A DNA stretch of 11,148 nt from Candidatus Pelagibacter sp. (GCA_028225715.1 JAOIXS010000025.1:1-11148); one strand, 5' to 3'; numbered from the stretch's first letter, positions 1 through 6,773 are shown. The notes: generated from the letters alone by a model not told the origin. Translations and numbers: made by a program.

Positions 1-490
1 TATAAATTTCTGGATGGTCATTTAAGTATTGATCTGTAAACCATCTTTTTAGCGCTTGTTTTGAAATAGGTTTATTTAACTTGGCTTGCTCAAATCTTTC
101 TATAACTAAATCTCTTTGTTCCTCAGTTCTTTTATATGTAGTCCCAAGCAACGTAAGGGTTTCTAATTTATCCTGAAACTTTGAGGCAAAGTCTAGTGCA
201 ATCAACGAACCTAGAGAAAACCCAATAAGGTTAATTTTATCTACTTTCAAAAATTTTATTAAGTTATCTAATTGGTTTGAAAAATCATTCAAAGTAACTT
301 TTTCTTTCTCATAAGGAGTTCTTCCATGACCTAACAAATCATAAGTAATTATTGAATGATTGTTTAAAGAGTTAATTTGAGGCTCCCACATTTCATGATC
401 TAGCCCAACACCATGAATAAATACTAATGGAGTAGTGTTATTATCAATGAATGAGTAATAATTTTGATTTGGATCAAAATTTTGAGACAT
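1..490 (-). CDS. Alpha/beta hydrolase, C-terminus cut by window edge
   Basis: The first 163 codons of an alpha/beta-fold hydrolase read leftward from ATG at 490-488 with no stop before the window edge. Visible landmarks are the oxyanion-loop segment HGVGLDHEMW (residues 26-35), DLLGHGRT (51-58) and the nucleophile elbow GFSLGS with Ser92. The acid and histidine of the triad should lie in the missing C-terminal part (family members are about 250-270 residues). The pattern resembles the broad group holding 3-oxoadipate enol-lactonase and RutD-type hydrolases, so a soluble esterase, lactonase or amide hydrolase is plausible; the substrate cannot be read from sequence. It is the third gene of a leftward operon, starting four bases after the PF06684 gene stop, so it is probably co-translated with it. 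The fold is secure; the specific role is inferred only from its neighbours. Confidence 0.85.
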   Translation of the reverse strand, partial: MSQNFDPNQNYYSFIDNNTTPLVFIHGVGLDHEMWEPQINSLNNHSIITYDLLGHGRTPYEKEKVTLNDFSNQLDNLIKFLKVDKINLIGFSLGSLIALDFASKFQDKLETLTLLGTTYKRTEEQRDLVIERFEQAKLNKPISKQALKRWFTDQYLNDHPEIY

Positions 491-494
491 TTAT

Positions 495-1082
495 TTATTT
501 TGGGTCCAATCCCATTTCCTTCATATCTTGGTAGCGATCACCTGTTCTTGCATGAGCTCTGCCACTCGAGGCTCCACCGATAGCAATAACGATTTCATCA
601 TCAAAAGGAGCATCATGTATAGTAAATTCGTGTGTAAGATAATAGGGCCTTAGACCAGAATCTGTTTTATGCATCATTGGAATGGACATCTTTGATCCAG
701 CAGGTCCTCTTGTATTGGTAAAACTTAGATAGGACGTTCCACCAACGGCATCTCTAAATTTGTTTCCAAATCTTAAAGTATGAATAAACGCTGATGCATG
801 TTCAATTTCACCATTAAGCCCAACTGTACCAGCTTTACCATAAGCTAAAATTTTCTCAGGAGACCCAATCTCCTTAATAAGCTCTGGTACCAAGATGTCA
901 CCTAACTTAGGTGCTAGGTCTAAAATAACTGGTTTAAGATCATCAACAAAACCTTTTCCACTCCACGGATTTTTAAAAACAGCTGCAACCGAAACAAGCA
1001 GAACAGGTTCTTTAGCTTCCTTACCGCCTTCAATAAAAGTCTTGTCTACAAATTTTGTAAACTTTCTAAGTTCCAATTTCAT
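495..1082 (-). CDS. PF06684 'amino acid synthesis' (DUF1185) family protein
   Basis: A complete 195-residue protein matching, by motif recognition, the PF06684 family (formerly DUF1185). Characteristic segments are VAAVFKNPWSGKGFVDDL (32-49), the YGKAGTVGLNGEIEH run (81-95) followed by AFIHTLRFG (98-106), and TNTRGPAGSKMSIPMMHK (122-139). Structures of family members show a variant of the chorismate-mutase-like trimeric fold and a suggested role in amino-acid metabolism; the reaction remains undefined as far as I know. The start is fixed by ATG at 1082-1080, which overlaps the stop of the upstream flavin oxidoreductase by one base (TAATG), implying translational coupling. No signal peptide or membrane segment is seen, so it is cytoplasmic. 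Its coupling to a flavin monooxygenase-like gene and an alpha/beta hydrolase suggests the three act in one catabolic route. The family call is firm; function is unknown. Confidence 0.88.
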   Translation of the reverse strand: MKLELRKFTKFVDKTFIEGGKEAKEPVLLVSVAAVFKNPWSGKGFVDDLKPVILDLAPKLGDILVPELIKEIGSPEKILAYGKAGTVGLNGEIEHASAFIHTLRFGNKFRDAVGGTSYLSFTNTRGPAGSKMSIPMMHKTDSGLRPYYLTHEFTIHDAPFDDEIVIAIGGASSGRAHARTGDRYQDMKEMGLDPK

Positions 1083-2248
1083 TAACTTGCTTTCTCAATA
1101 CTTGAACTATCTAAATTAATCTTAGGTACAACTTCATCATTAAACAGCTTTATACTTCTCATGCAAGCCTCGTGATCTATTCCAGGAAAATTAGACCAAA
1201 CTTGTAAGTTTTGTAAATTCAATTCAGATTTTAATTCATTAATTTTGTTAACCACATACTCTGGAGTTCCAAATAATAAATTTCTTTTGTGTAAAAAATC
1301 GTAATTGAGTAAATCTAACTTATGTTTAGTTTCAGGCAGTTCTTCATCTGGATCCATATGATTACCTAATCCTCTCCAGTGACATACCCATTTCATATAA
1401 TTAATAATATGTTCACCTGCCATTTTTTCTGCTTCCTCCATAGTTTCAGCAACAAACATGTCTCTAACCAAAGATATACCTTCACCTAGTGGAACATCTC
1501 TATTTTCTGCTTTAGATTTTGCATCTTTATAAATTTCAAATCTTTTCTTTAAAGCTTTAACAGTAGGTATCCACATTATTGTATTTAACCCATTCTGTGC
1601 AGCCCATTCAATTGATCGTGCACCATCAACAACTTGCCAAATTGGAGGATGAGGTTCTTGTTTTGGTTTTGGCACAACACTTATTTTTTTTATTTCATTT
1701 GTTTTTGTATCTAAAAACTTTTCACTGGGTGGACTCATGTCATGCTGCCAAGTAAAATTTGGTGATGGATAAGTATAAAATTCACCCTTATGACTAAAAA
1801 ATTCTTCAGTCCAAGCTTTTTTCATAATTGTTAAAGATTCATCAAATAATCTAAAATTTTTAGCTTGATCTTTTAGGTCGGCCTCTTTGTTCATATTGAT
1901 AGCTTCTCTTCCATAAATTCCTCTCCCAATACCAACGTCCACTCTCCCTCCAGACAATTGATCTAGCAAAGCTATGTCTTCAGCCAGACGAATAGGATTA
2001 TGAAATGTAATTACATTACAAGCTTGACCTATTCTAATTTGTTTTGTTCTAGCTGCTGCATCAACACCCATCATTAATGGGTTAGTACAAGATTCCATTC
2101 CTTCGTGATTAAAGTGATGCTCTGTATACCAAATAGAATCCCAATTATTTTCATCACAAAAAGTTGTGATCTCTTTAGTTTCGTTTAATAATTGATTGTA
2201 TGGTTTATGATCCCAATTAGTAGTGTTACAAAAATATCCAAATTTCAT
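1082..2248 (-). CDS. LLM-class flavin-dependent oxidoreductase (bacterial luciferase-like)
   Basis: A complete 388-residue protein of the bacterial luciferase-like TIM-barrel superfamily (PF00296), whose members use reduced FMN or F420 for monooxygenation or hydride transfer. Diagnostic segments are WYTEHHF (40-46), the RIGQACNVITFHNPIRLAED stretch (72-91) and LDQLSGGRVDVGIGRG (95-110). The C-terminal half carries the family PPIWQV strand and the GTPEYVVNKI motif near the end. The length is typical of alkanal- or N-heterocycle-type monooxygenases. It heads a leftward operon with a PF06684 protein and an alpha/beta hydrolase. The start at 2248 is supported by a near-perfect Shine-Dalgarno sequence (AAGGAGGT). 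No flavin reductase is visible in the window, so reduced flavin must come from elsewhere or the enzyme uses bound cofactor. The substrate is unknown; RutA-like ring opening is one possibility but is not demonstrated. Confidence 0.9.
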   Translation of the reverse strand: MKFGYFCNTTNWDHKPYNQLLNETKEITTFCDENNWDSIWYTEHHFNHEGMESCTNPLMMGVDAAARTKQIRIGQACNVITFHNPIRLAEDIALLDQLSGGRVDVGIGRGIYGREAINMNKEADLKDQAKNFRLFDESLTIMKKAWTEEFFSHKGEFYTYPSPNFTWQHDMSPPSEKFLDTKTNEIKKISVVPKPKQEPHPPIWQVVDGARSIEWAAQNGLNTIMWIPTVKALKKRFEIYKDAKSKAENRDVPLGEGISLVRDMFVAETMEEAEKMAGEHIINYMKWVCHWRGLGNHMDPDEELPETKHKLDLLNYDFLHKRNLLFGTPEYVVNKINELKSELNLQNLQVWSNFPGIDHEACMRSIKLFNDEVVPKINLDSSSIEKAS

Positions 2249-2252
2249 TCAA

Positions 2253-2260
2253 ACCTCCTT
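2253..2260 (-). promoter_or_regulatory. Strong Shine-Dalgarno of the flavin oxidoreductase gene
   Basis: On the minus strand this reads AAGGAGGT, a full complement of the 16S rRNA tail, four bases before the ATG at 2248. It is much stronger than the ribosome-binding sites of most other genes here, and fixes the start of the leftward operon. Confidence 0.85.
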
Positions 2261-2277
2261 AAATAGTTAAATTTAAA

Positions 2278-2345
2278 GACGACTGATCCCACTTTCGTAT
2301 TCTTTAGTACCGTTTAAACCTTAAGTAACGACGAGTTATGTCTGC
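2278..2345. other. GC-raised patch in the divergent intergenic region; possible operator or RNA leader
   Basis: Within the 167-bp divergent gap this 68-bp patch is about 40% GC by hand count, clearly above the AT-rich flanks. It contains the perfect 8-bp palindrome GTTTAAAC (2312-2319) inside a weaker dyad (TA..GTTTAAAC..TA, 2308-2323) and two copies of ACGAC (2279-2283 and 2328-2332). It lies upstream of both operons and would be in the 5' leader of the leftward mRNA if transcription starts nearer the rightward gene. I could not fold it into a convincing known riboswitch. An operator for a shared regulator is equally possible. Confidence 0.3.
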
Positions 2346-2362
2346 TTTTTCTGAACTCTATT

Positions 2363-2391
2363 TTAACTAGACTCCTTATTCAATATATATT
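2363..2391 (+). promoter_or_regulatory. Putative sigma-70 promoter of the rightward operon
   Basis: TTAACT (2363-2368, 4 of 6 to TTGACA) is followed after 17 bp by TATATT (2386-2391, 5 of 6 to TATAAT). Transcription would begin near 2398, giving a short leader before the GAAGGT ribosome site (2405-2410) and the ATG at 2416. The call rests on consensus and spacing only, and AT-rich DNA gives chance matches. Confidence 0.45.
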
Positions 2392-2415
2392 TAATCAAAA
2401 TATTGAAGGTAATTT

Positions 2416-3159
2416 ATGAAATTAAACAAAGTTGAGCCAAAATATATTTCAAAATCCAACCCAAGAATTGGCCTTATAACGCTAGGTAGCGATTTTAGAA
2501 TTGAAAAGGATTTTAATAATGTAATTTATGGGAGAGACATTGATCTCTATGTGAATAGAATTCATTGCTATAATCCTCTAACCAATGAAACATTAGCTAA
2601 AATGTCAGATGATATTACCGATGTTACAAAAGATATTTTGCCAGATCAAAAGATAGATTGTGTAGCATATGGTTGCACATCTGGAACAGTTGCAGCTGGG
2701 TATGATGTGATAAAAGAAAAAGTACATTTAGCTAAACCAGCAGCAAAAGTAACAACTCCAATAACGGCAGCCATCAAAGCATTAAATAAATTAGGCATTA
2801 ATAAAATATCTATTTTTACACCTTATACAAAAAAAATAAATGATTCTGTAGTTAGCTTTTTTGAAAAAGAAAATGTAGACATTAACTCTTTAACTTATTT
2901 TGATATTGATTCTGATTTAGATATTGGAAAAGTTGATGAGGACCATTTATTTAATGTCTTATCAAAAATAGATCTTGCAGATAGTGACGCGCTATTTGTT
3001 TCGTGCACAGCTTTACCAGTATTATCTATAATTAATAAATTAGAAAAAAAACTAAATAAAGTTGTTATATCAAGTAATCAAACTTTAATCTGGGATTCTT
3101 TAAATGCAATTAATTATAAAGAAAAGATTGACGGTTTTGGAAAATTATTTAATAGTTAA
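2416..3159 (+). CDS. Asp/Glu racemase-superfamily protein, EutA/maleate isomerase-like
   Basis: A complete 247-residue protein of the Asp/Glu/hydantoin racemase superfamily, in the branch holding maleate isomerase, arylmalonate decarboxylase and the ectoine-utilisation protein EutA. The N-terminal PRIGLITLGSDFRIEKDF segment (16-33) fits this branch. Both active-site cysteines of the two-domain fold are present: Cys87 in AYGCTSGT and Cys197 in VSCTALP, so a two-cysteine racemase or isomerase mechanism is possible, unlike arylmalonate decarboxylase, which keeps only the second. The start at 2416 has GAAGGT upstream. The stop lies five bases before the M24 hydrolase ATG, so the two are certainly co-transcribed. 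Pairing of an EutA-like protein with a DoeA/EutD-like hydrolase mirrors known ectoine-utilisation clusters, where EutA is proposed to racemise or isomerise an intermediate. The superfamily is firm; the EutA assignment is by resemblance and context. Confidence 0.82.
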   Translation: MKLNKVEPKYISKSNPRIGLITLGSDFRIEKDFNNVIYGRDIDLYVNRIHCYNPLTNETLAKMSDDITDVTKDILPDQKIDCVAYGCTSGTVAAGYDVIKEKVHLAKPAAKVTTPITAAIKALNKLGINKISIFTPYTKKINDSVVSFFEKENVDINSLTYFDIDSDLDIGKVDEDHLFNVLSKIDLADSDALFVSCTALPVLSIINKLEKKLNKVVISSNQTLIWDSLNAINYKEKIDGFGKLFNS

Positions 3160-3164
3160 ATTAT

Positions 3165-4331
3165 ATGAATTTTAGCAAAGAAGAATACAAAACAAGGTTA
3201 AAAAAAGTTCAGAGTTTAATGCAAGAGAAAGGCATAGAGCTATTGATCTCTAGTGATACAGCCAATATGAACTATTTAACCGGCTATGATGCTTGGTCAT
3301 TTTATTATGCACAAGCTGTAATTGTTCATGTGAATGCTGATGAGCCATTATGCTGGGTTAGAAAACAAGACTCAGGTGGAGCTTATATAAAAACTTATTT
3401 GAAAAATGAAAATATTTTAGTTTATGATGAAAAATATATTCATACTTGGCCACTTCATCCGTTTGATAATTTAGTAGAAATTATAAAAGAGAGAAAGTGG
3501 GATAAACTTGCAGTAGGTTTAGAAATGGATAGTCATTATTTTACAGCTTATTGTTATGAAAAAATGAAACAAGGTCTGCCAAATGTTAAGTTAAAAGATT
3601 CTGAAAGATTAGTTAATTGGGCTCGTGTTGTTAAATCTAATGCAGAGATAGAGCTTATGAAAGTTGCAGCACTTATTTCTCAAAAGGGCATGCAAACAGC
3701 AATCGATGTTATAAATCCTGGTGTCAGACAATGTGATGCTGTAGGTGAAATTCAAAAAGCATTATTTTATGGAACTCCAGAATTTGGAGGTGAGTATTCA
3801 AGTATAGCAACGTTACTTCCGACAGGAAAAGGCACTTCAGCGTCACATTTAACAGCGACACAAGATAAGTTTGTTGAGGGTGAGGCTACAATTATTGAAC
3901 TTTCAGGTGCTTATCAAAGGTACCATTGCCCGATGGCTAGGACAGTTTTACTCGGAAAGCCTGATCAAAAGAAAATTGATACTATGAACAAAACAAATGA
4001 GGCTCTTCAAGCTGGAATAGATGCAGCAAAACCTGGGCAAACTGCAGATGATGTTGCACAAGGTTTTTGGAAAATTCTAGATAAATATGGAATAGAAAAG
4101 ACATCTAGAACTGGTTATTCAATAGGAATTGGTTATCCACCTGATTGGGGTGAGCATACCCTTAATATATCTAAGGGTGATATGACTATTTTAGAACCAA
4201 ATGTTACTTTTCATATGATCGCAGTAATGCAATTTGGAGAGTGGGGTGTTGAAGCATCAGAAGCAATACGAATAACTGACAAAGGATGTGAGTTATTTTG
4301 TAATTTTTCAAAAGATCTGCATATCAAGTAA
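3165..4331 (+). CDS. Creatinase-like M24 hydrolase, ectoine hydrolase DoeA/EutD-like
   Basis: A complete 388-residue pita-bread (M24) protein: creatinase-type N-terminal domain (about 5-145) with NMNYLTGYDAWSFY (35-48), then the M24 catalytic domain (about 160-375). The usual metal ligands are mostly lost. The first Asp is Glu245 (in ELSGAY), the second falls on Pro256 (YHCPMART), and the His of the GHGIG-type motif is Tyr318 (TGYSIGIG); only Glu344 and Glu366 remain. This indicates a metal-independent enzyme like creatinase or ectoine hydrolase rather than a peptidase. The GYPPDWGEHT stretch (323-332) and overall length (DoeA is about 400 residues) fit the ectoine hydrolase group, which opens the tetrahydropyrimidine ring. 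It follows the EutA-like gene by five bases. It is cytoplasmic, with no signal peptide. Alternatives are hydrolysis of a related cyclic or guanidino/amidino compound; annotation as Xaa-Pro peptidase would be misleading. Confidence 0.82.
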   Translation: MNFSKEEYKTRLKKVQSLMQEKGIELLISSDTANMNYLTGYDAWSFYYAQAVIVHVNADEPLCWVRKQDSGGAYIKTYLKNENILVYDEKYIHTWPLHPFDNLVEIIKERKWDKLAVGLEMDSHYFTAYCYEKMKQGLPNVKLKDSERLVNWARVVKSNAEIELMKVAALISQKGMQTAIDVINPGVRQCDAVGEIQKALFYGTPEFGGEYSSIATLLPTGKGTSASHLTATQDKFVEGEATIIELSGAYQRYHCPMARTVLLGKPDQKKIDTMNKTNEALQAGIDAAKPGQTADDVAQGFWKILDKYGIEKTSRTGYSIGIGYPPDWGEHTLNISKGDMTILEPNVTFHMIAVMQFGEWGVEASEAIRITDKGCELFCNFSKDLHIK

Positions 4332-4353
4332 TTGGAATAAAAAAAACTTGATA
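4322..4353 (+). repeat. Inverted repeat spanning the hydrolase stop codon
   Basis: TATCAAGT (4322-4329) and ACTTGATA (4346-4353) are perfect 8-base inverted repeats separated by 16 bases that include an eight-A run. The left arm reaches the first base of the M24 hydrolase stop codon. The hairpin would be AT-rich and lacks a downstream T tract, so it is not a standard terminator; it could be a protein-binding dyad or chance. Confidence 0.3.
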
Positions 4354-4376
4354 AACAAGCTAACAAATGTTTTAAA
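4348..4376 (+). promoter_or_regulatory. Weak candidate promoter before the ABC ATPase gene
   Basis: TTGATA (4348-4353, 5 of 6) is followed after 17 bp by TTTAAA (4371-4376, 4 of 6), in the 60-bp gap between the M24 hydrolase and the ATPase. If real it would give a nearly leaderless mRNA for the transporter ATPase; readthrough from the upstream operon is equally likely. Confidence 0.25.
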
Positions 4377-4391
4377 TCTCTTGGAAAAGAT

Positions 4392-5480
4392 ATGGCAAAA
4401 AATAAAGAATTTGTAAAATTTGACAATGTAGACAAAAGTTATGACGGCAAAATATTAGTTGTCAAAGGATTAAATCTAGACATTGAAGAAGGTGAGTTTG
4501 TAACTATGTTGGGACCCTCTGGTTCTGGTAAAACAACTTGTTTAATGATGCTTGCTGGTTTTGAAACTCCAACTCATGGAGAAATTTACTTAGACGGTAA
4601 AGTGATTTCAAATATTCCACCTCACAAAAGAGGAATCGGAATGGTATTCCAAAACTATGCTTTATTCCCTCATATGACTGTTTATGAAAACTTAGCTTTT
4701 CCTTTAAGAGTTAGAAAAGTTCCAAAAGACGAAGCAGATAAAAAAATTGATAAGGCTTTATCAATGGTTTCACTTCATGGTTTTGAAGCAAGAATGCCAA
4801 TGCAATTATCTGGTGGACAACAACAACGTGTTGCTGTTGCGAGATCTTTAGTATTTGATCCACAAGTAGTACTTATGGACGAACCACTTGGTGCATTAGA
4901 TAAAAATTTGAGAGAAAGCATGCAATATGAAATTAAACATATTCATGAAAGTATTGGTGTAACAGTTGTTTACGTTACACATGACCAAACTGAGGCTTTA
5001 ACAATGTCAAATCGAATTGCAGTTTTTAATGATGGTAAAGTTCAACAGCTATCTAGCCCTGATGAATTATATGAAAAACCAGTCAATTCTTTTGTTGCTG
5101 AATTTATTGGAGAGAATAATAAATTTTTAGGTCAGGTCGCAGATATTTCAGGTGATAAGTGCAAAGTAAAATTAGAAGATGGTACAGAAATTTTAGCAAA
5201 TCCAGTTGCTGTAAAAGCAAAAGGGGATAAGACTAAAGTTTCACTAAGACCTGAAAGGGCAATTATAGATCCTACAGATAAGATGGATAATAATCATAAA
5301 GGAAAAATAGAAGAAATAATTTATCATGGTGATCACACAAGGCTTAGAGTTGACTTGCTAGGTAATAAAGATTTTATCCTTAAAGTACCAAATAGTACTG
5401 CAAGATTAGACCTTAAAAAGGGCAATGTACTAGATATAGGCTGGAACAGTATTGACTGTAGAGCTTTAGATCCAAAATAA
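4392..5480 (+). CDS. ABC transporter ATP-binding protein, PotA-like
   Basis: A complete 362-residue importer ATPase of the spermidine/putrescine (PotA) type. All nucleotide-binding motifs are intact: Walker A GPSGSGKTT (41-49), Q-loop Gln87 in VFQNYALFPHMTVYENL, signature LSGGQQQR (139-146), Walker B VVLMDEP (159-165), and H-loop His197 in YVTHDQTEA. The C-terminal part from about residue 245 is a TOBE-type regulatory domain, with the SLRPERA segment typical of PotA/UgpC-like subunits. It acts as a homodimer on the cytoplasmic face of the two permeases encoded downstream. It precedes the binding-protein gene, and 60 bp separate it from the M24 hydrolase, so it belongs to the same rightward transcription direction. 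The family also includes importers for opines, 2-aminoethylphosphonate and iron, so the ligand is not settled by this subunit. Confidence 0.95.
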   Translation: MAKNKEFVKFDNVDKSYDGKILVVKGLNLDIEEGEFVTMLGPSGSGKTTCLMMLAGFETPTHGEIYLDGKVISNIPPHKRGIGMVFQNYALFPHMTVYENLAFPLRVRKVPKDEADKKIDKALSMVSLHGFEARMPMQLSGGQQQRVAVARSLVFDPQVVLMDEPLGALDKNLRESMQYEIKHIHESIGVTVVYVTHDQTEALTMSNRIAVFNDGKVQQLSSPDELYEKPVNSFVAEFIGENNKFLGQVADISGDKCKVKLEDGTEILANPVAVKAKGDKTKVSLRPERAIIDPTDKMDNNHKGKIEEIIYHGDHTRLRVDLLGNKDFILKVPNSTARLDLKKGNVLDIGWNSIDCRALDPK

Positions 5481-5516
5481 TTTTAAAAACTACCTAAAAA
5501 AACTTAAATAAAATAA

Positions 5517-5539
5517 AGGCAAATTAGCCATAATTGCCT
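5517..5539 (+). repeat. Hairpin upstream of the binding-protein promoter
   Basis: AGGCAAATTA (5517-5526) can pair with TAATTGCCT (5531-5539) in a nine-pair stem with a single bulged A and a four-base loop. No T tract follows on the plus strand; T-rich sequence flanks it only in the minus direction. It sits between the ATPase stop and a TTGACT box at 5541, so it may be an operator, or may mark the 3' end of the ATPase transcript. Confidence 0.45.
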
Positions 5540-5540
5540 G

Positions 5541-5569
5541 TTGACTAAAGTATCCTATATTGTTTTACT
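5541..5569 (+). promoter_or_regulatory. Putative promoter of the binding-protein gene
   Basis: TTGACT (5541-5546, 5 of 6 to TTGACA) is followed after 17 bp by TTTACT (5564-5569, 4 of 6 to TATAAT). Start of transcription would be near 5576, about 39 bases before the ATG. A dedicated promoter fits the hallmarks of high expression of this gene. Confidence 0.45.
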
Positions 5570-5588
5570 TTCACTTTATAAAACAACA

Positions 5589-5600
5589 AACGTTAACGTT
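5589..5600. promoter_or_regulatory. Perfect 12-bp palindrome, candidate operator
   Basis: AACGTTAACGTT is its own reverse complement and also contains the tandem repeat CGTTAA CGTTAA (5591-5602). It lies just before the AGGAG ribosome site (5605-5609) of the binding-protein gene and after the candidate promoter, a position where a bound repressor would block transcription or where binding could mask the leader. It contains CG steps, unusual for this AT-rich gap. Confidence 0.4.
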
Positions 5601-5614
5601 AAATAGGAGAGAAA

Positions 5615-6736
5615 ATGAAAAAATTAAGTAAATTATTACTTGCTCTATCTTTTGTACTTTCTATCACGACTTCAGCATTTGCAGTTACTGTAGTGTCTTG
5701 GGGTGGTGCTTATACGGAGAGTCAAAAATTAGGGTACGGTGATCCTACTGCTGCTAAATTAGGTATACCTGTAAACTGGGTAGACTACACTGGTGGATTA
5801 TCAGAAATTAAAGCTCAAAAAGAAGCTGGAAAAATCACTTGGGACATCATCGATGTTTACGCAAAAGACACTATCGTTGGATGTGATGAAGGAATTTTCC
5901 ATGAATTCGATTTTGATAAAGACTTTGCACCTGCTCCAGATGGAACGCCTGCAAGTCAAGACTTCTTTACAAGCATGCCTTCAAAATGTGCAGTTGGAAA
6001 CATTCTGTACTCTTGGAACTATGCTTATAACGATGCAACAATCGGAGCTACAAAACCAAAAACACTGAAAGACTTTTTCAACACAGCTAAGTTCCCTGGA
6101 AAAAGAGCAATTTACAAAGGTGCAATGTCTAATTTAGAGATTGCTATCACTGCAGACGGTGTAAACCCTGGTAAAGGTTCTGACTTAACTTACAGAAAAC
6201 TTGATGCTGACGGTGGTATCGATAGAGCTATGAATAAACTTAAAGCTTTATGTACTGATCCAAATGGTGGATGTGTATTTTGGAATGCTGGAGCTCAGCC
6301 GCCTGAATTACTTGCTAACGGTGAAGTAGTAATGGCAACTGGTTGGAATGGTAGATTCTTTAATGCGCAAATGGAAGGAACTCCACTTGTACAAGTATGG
6401 GATGGACAAATTCTTGACTATGAATATTTTGCATTAGTTAAAGATGGTCCAGGTTATGCTGACGGTAGCGCTATGAAAGTACTTAGAGAAATGACAAGTA
6501 CTGAAGGTTTAGCTGGAAGTGCTAAGTATATTGCTTACGCTCCTTGGAGAAAGTCTTCAATTGCTATTATAGATGCTGGAGAGCCATGGTTTAAAGACGG
6601 TAAAACAAGCATGGTACAACACATGCCTACAGCACCTGCTAACACTAAAAGATATATCCTTATGAACCCTGATTTCTGGGCAGATAACCAAGATGAAATC
6701 GGTGAAAAATGGGAAGCAATGAAAGCTGGTCTATAA
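5615..6736 (+). CDS. Periplasmic binding protein, PotD-like (polyamine/opine family)
   Basis: A complete 373-residue extracellular solute-binding protein of the PotD type (COG0687-like). Residues 1-23 form a signal peptide (KK, hydrophobic core, cleavage after SAFA), and the mature protein begins VTVVSWGGAYTES. Ligand-cleft landmarks are DIIDVYA (78-84), YSWNYAYND (132-140), FWNAGAQPPELLANGEV (222-238) and ATGWNGRFF (241-249). Four cysteines (90, 125, 213, 220) could make two disulfides, Cys213-Cys220 being closely spaced. The start has a good AGGAG site. Codon choice differs from its neighbours, with many C-ending Asn, Phe and Ile codons, as expected for an abundant protein. It is followed by a strong terminator before the permease genes. 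It delivers ligand to those permeases; the family binds polyamines, opines, GABA-like and other cationic or zwitterionic compounds, so the ligand is inferred only broadly. Confidence 0.93.
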   Translation: MKKLSKLLLALSFVLSITTSAFAVTVVSWGGAYTESQKLGYGDPTAAKLGIPVNWVDYTGGLSEIKAQKEAGKITWDIIDVYAKDTIVGCDEGIFHEFDFDKDFAPAPDGTPASQDFFTSMPSKCAVGNILYSWNYAYNDATIGATKPKTLKDFFNTAKFPGKRAIYKGAMSNLEIAITADGVNPGKGSDLTYRKLDADGGIDRAMNKLKALCTDPNGGCVFWNAGAQPPELLANGEVVMATGWNGRFFNAQMEGTPLVQVWDGQILDYEYFALVKDGPGYADGSAMKVLREMTSTEGLAGSAKYIAYAPWRKSSIAIIDAGEPWFKDGKTSMVQHMPTAPANTKRYILMNPDFWADNQDEIGEKWEAMKAGL

Positions 6737-6773
6737 TTTAGTTTTATAGATTAAGTTTTTGTTATAAAATATT

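Noticed and set aside
895..1119. Rightward open frame of 74 codons
   Set aside because: It is antisense to the PF06684 gene, has no recognisable domain, and the opposite strand is strongly coding.
1082..2248. True bacterial luciferase or RutA pyrimidine monooxygenase
   Set aside because: No luxB or aldehyde-supply genes and no RutB, RutC or RutF partners are visible; only the superfamily level is supported.
2267..2276. Palindrome TTAAATTTAA near the leftward gene start
   Set aside because: It is composed only of A and T in AT-rich DNA and is likely chance.
3165..4331. DMSP lyase DddP or Xaa-Pro aminopeptidase identity for the M24 protein
   Set aside because: Both those groups retain most of the metal-binding Asp, His and Glu residues, while three ligands are replaced here; the GYPPDWGE stretch and the EutA-like neighbour favour the ectoine hydrolase/creatinase group.
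4211..4435. Leftward open frame of 74 codons
   Set aside because: It is antisense to the end of the M24 gene and the start of the ATPase gene, with no domain or ribosome site.
5793..6068. Rightward open frame of 91 codons
   Set aside because: It lies out of frame inside the binding-protein gene, whose domain runs continuously across it.
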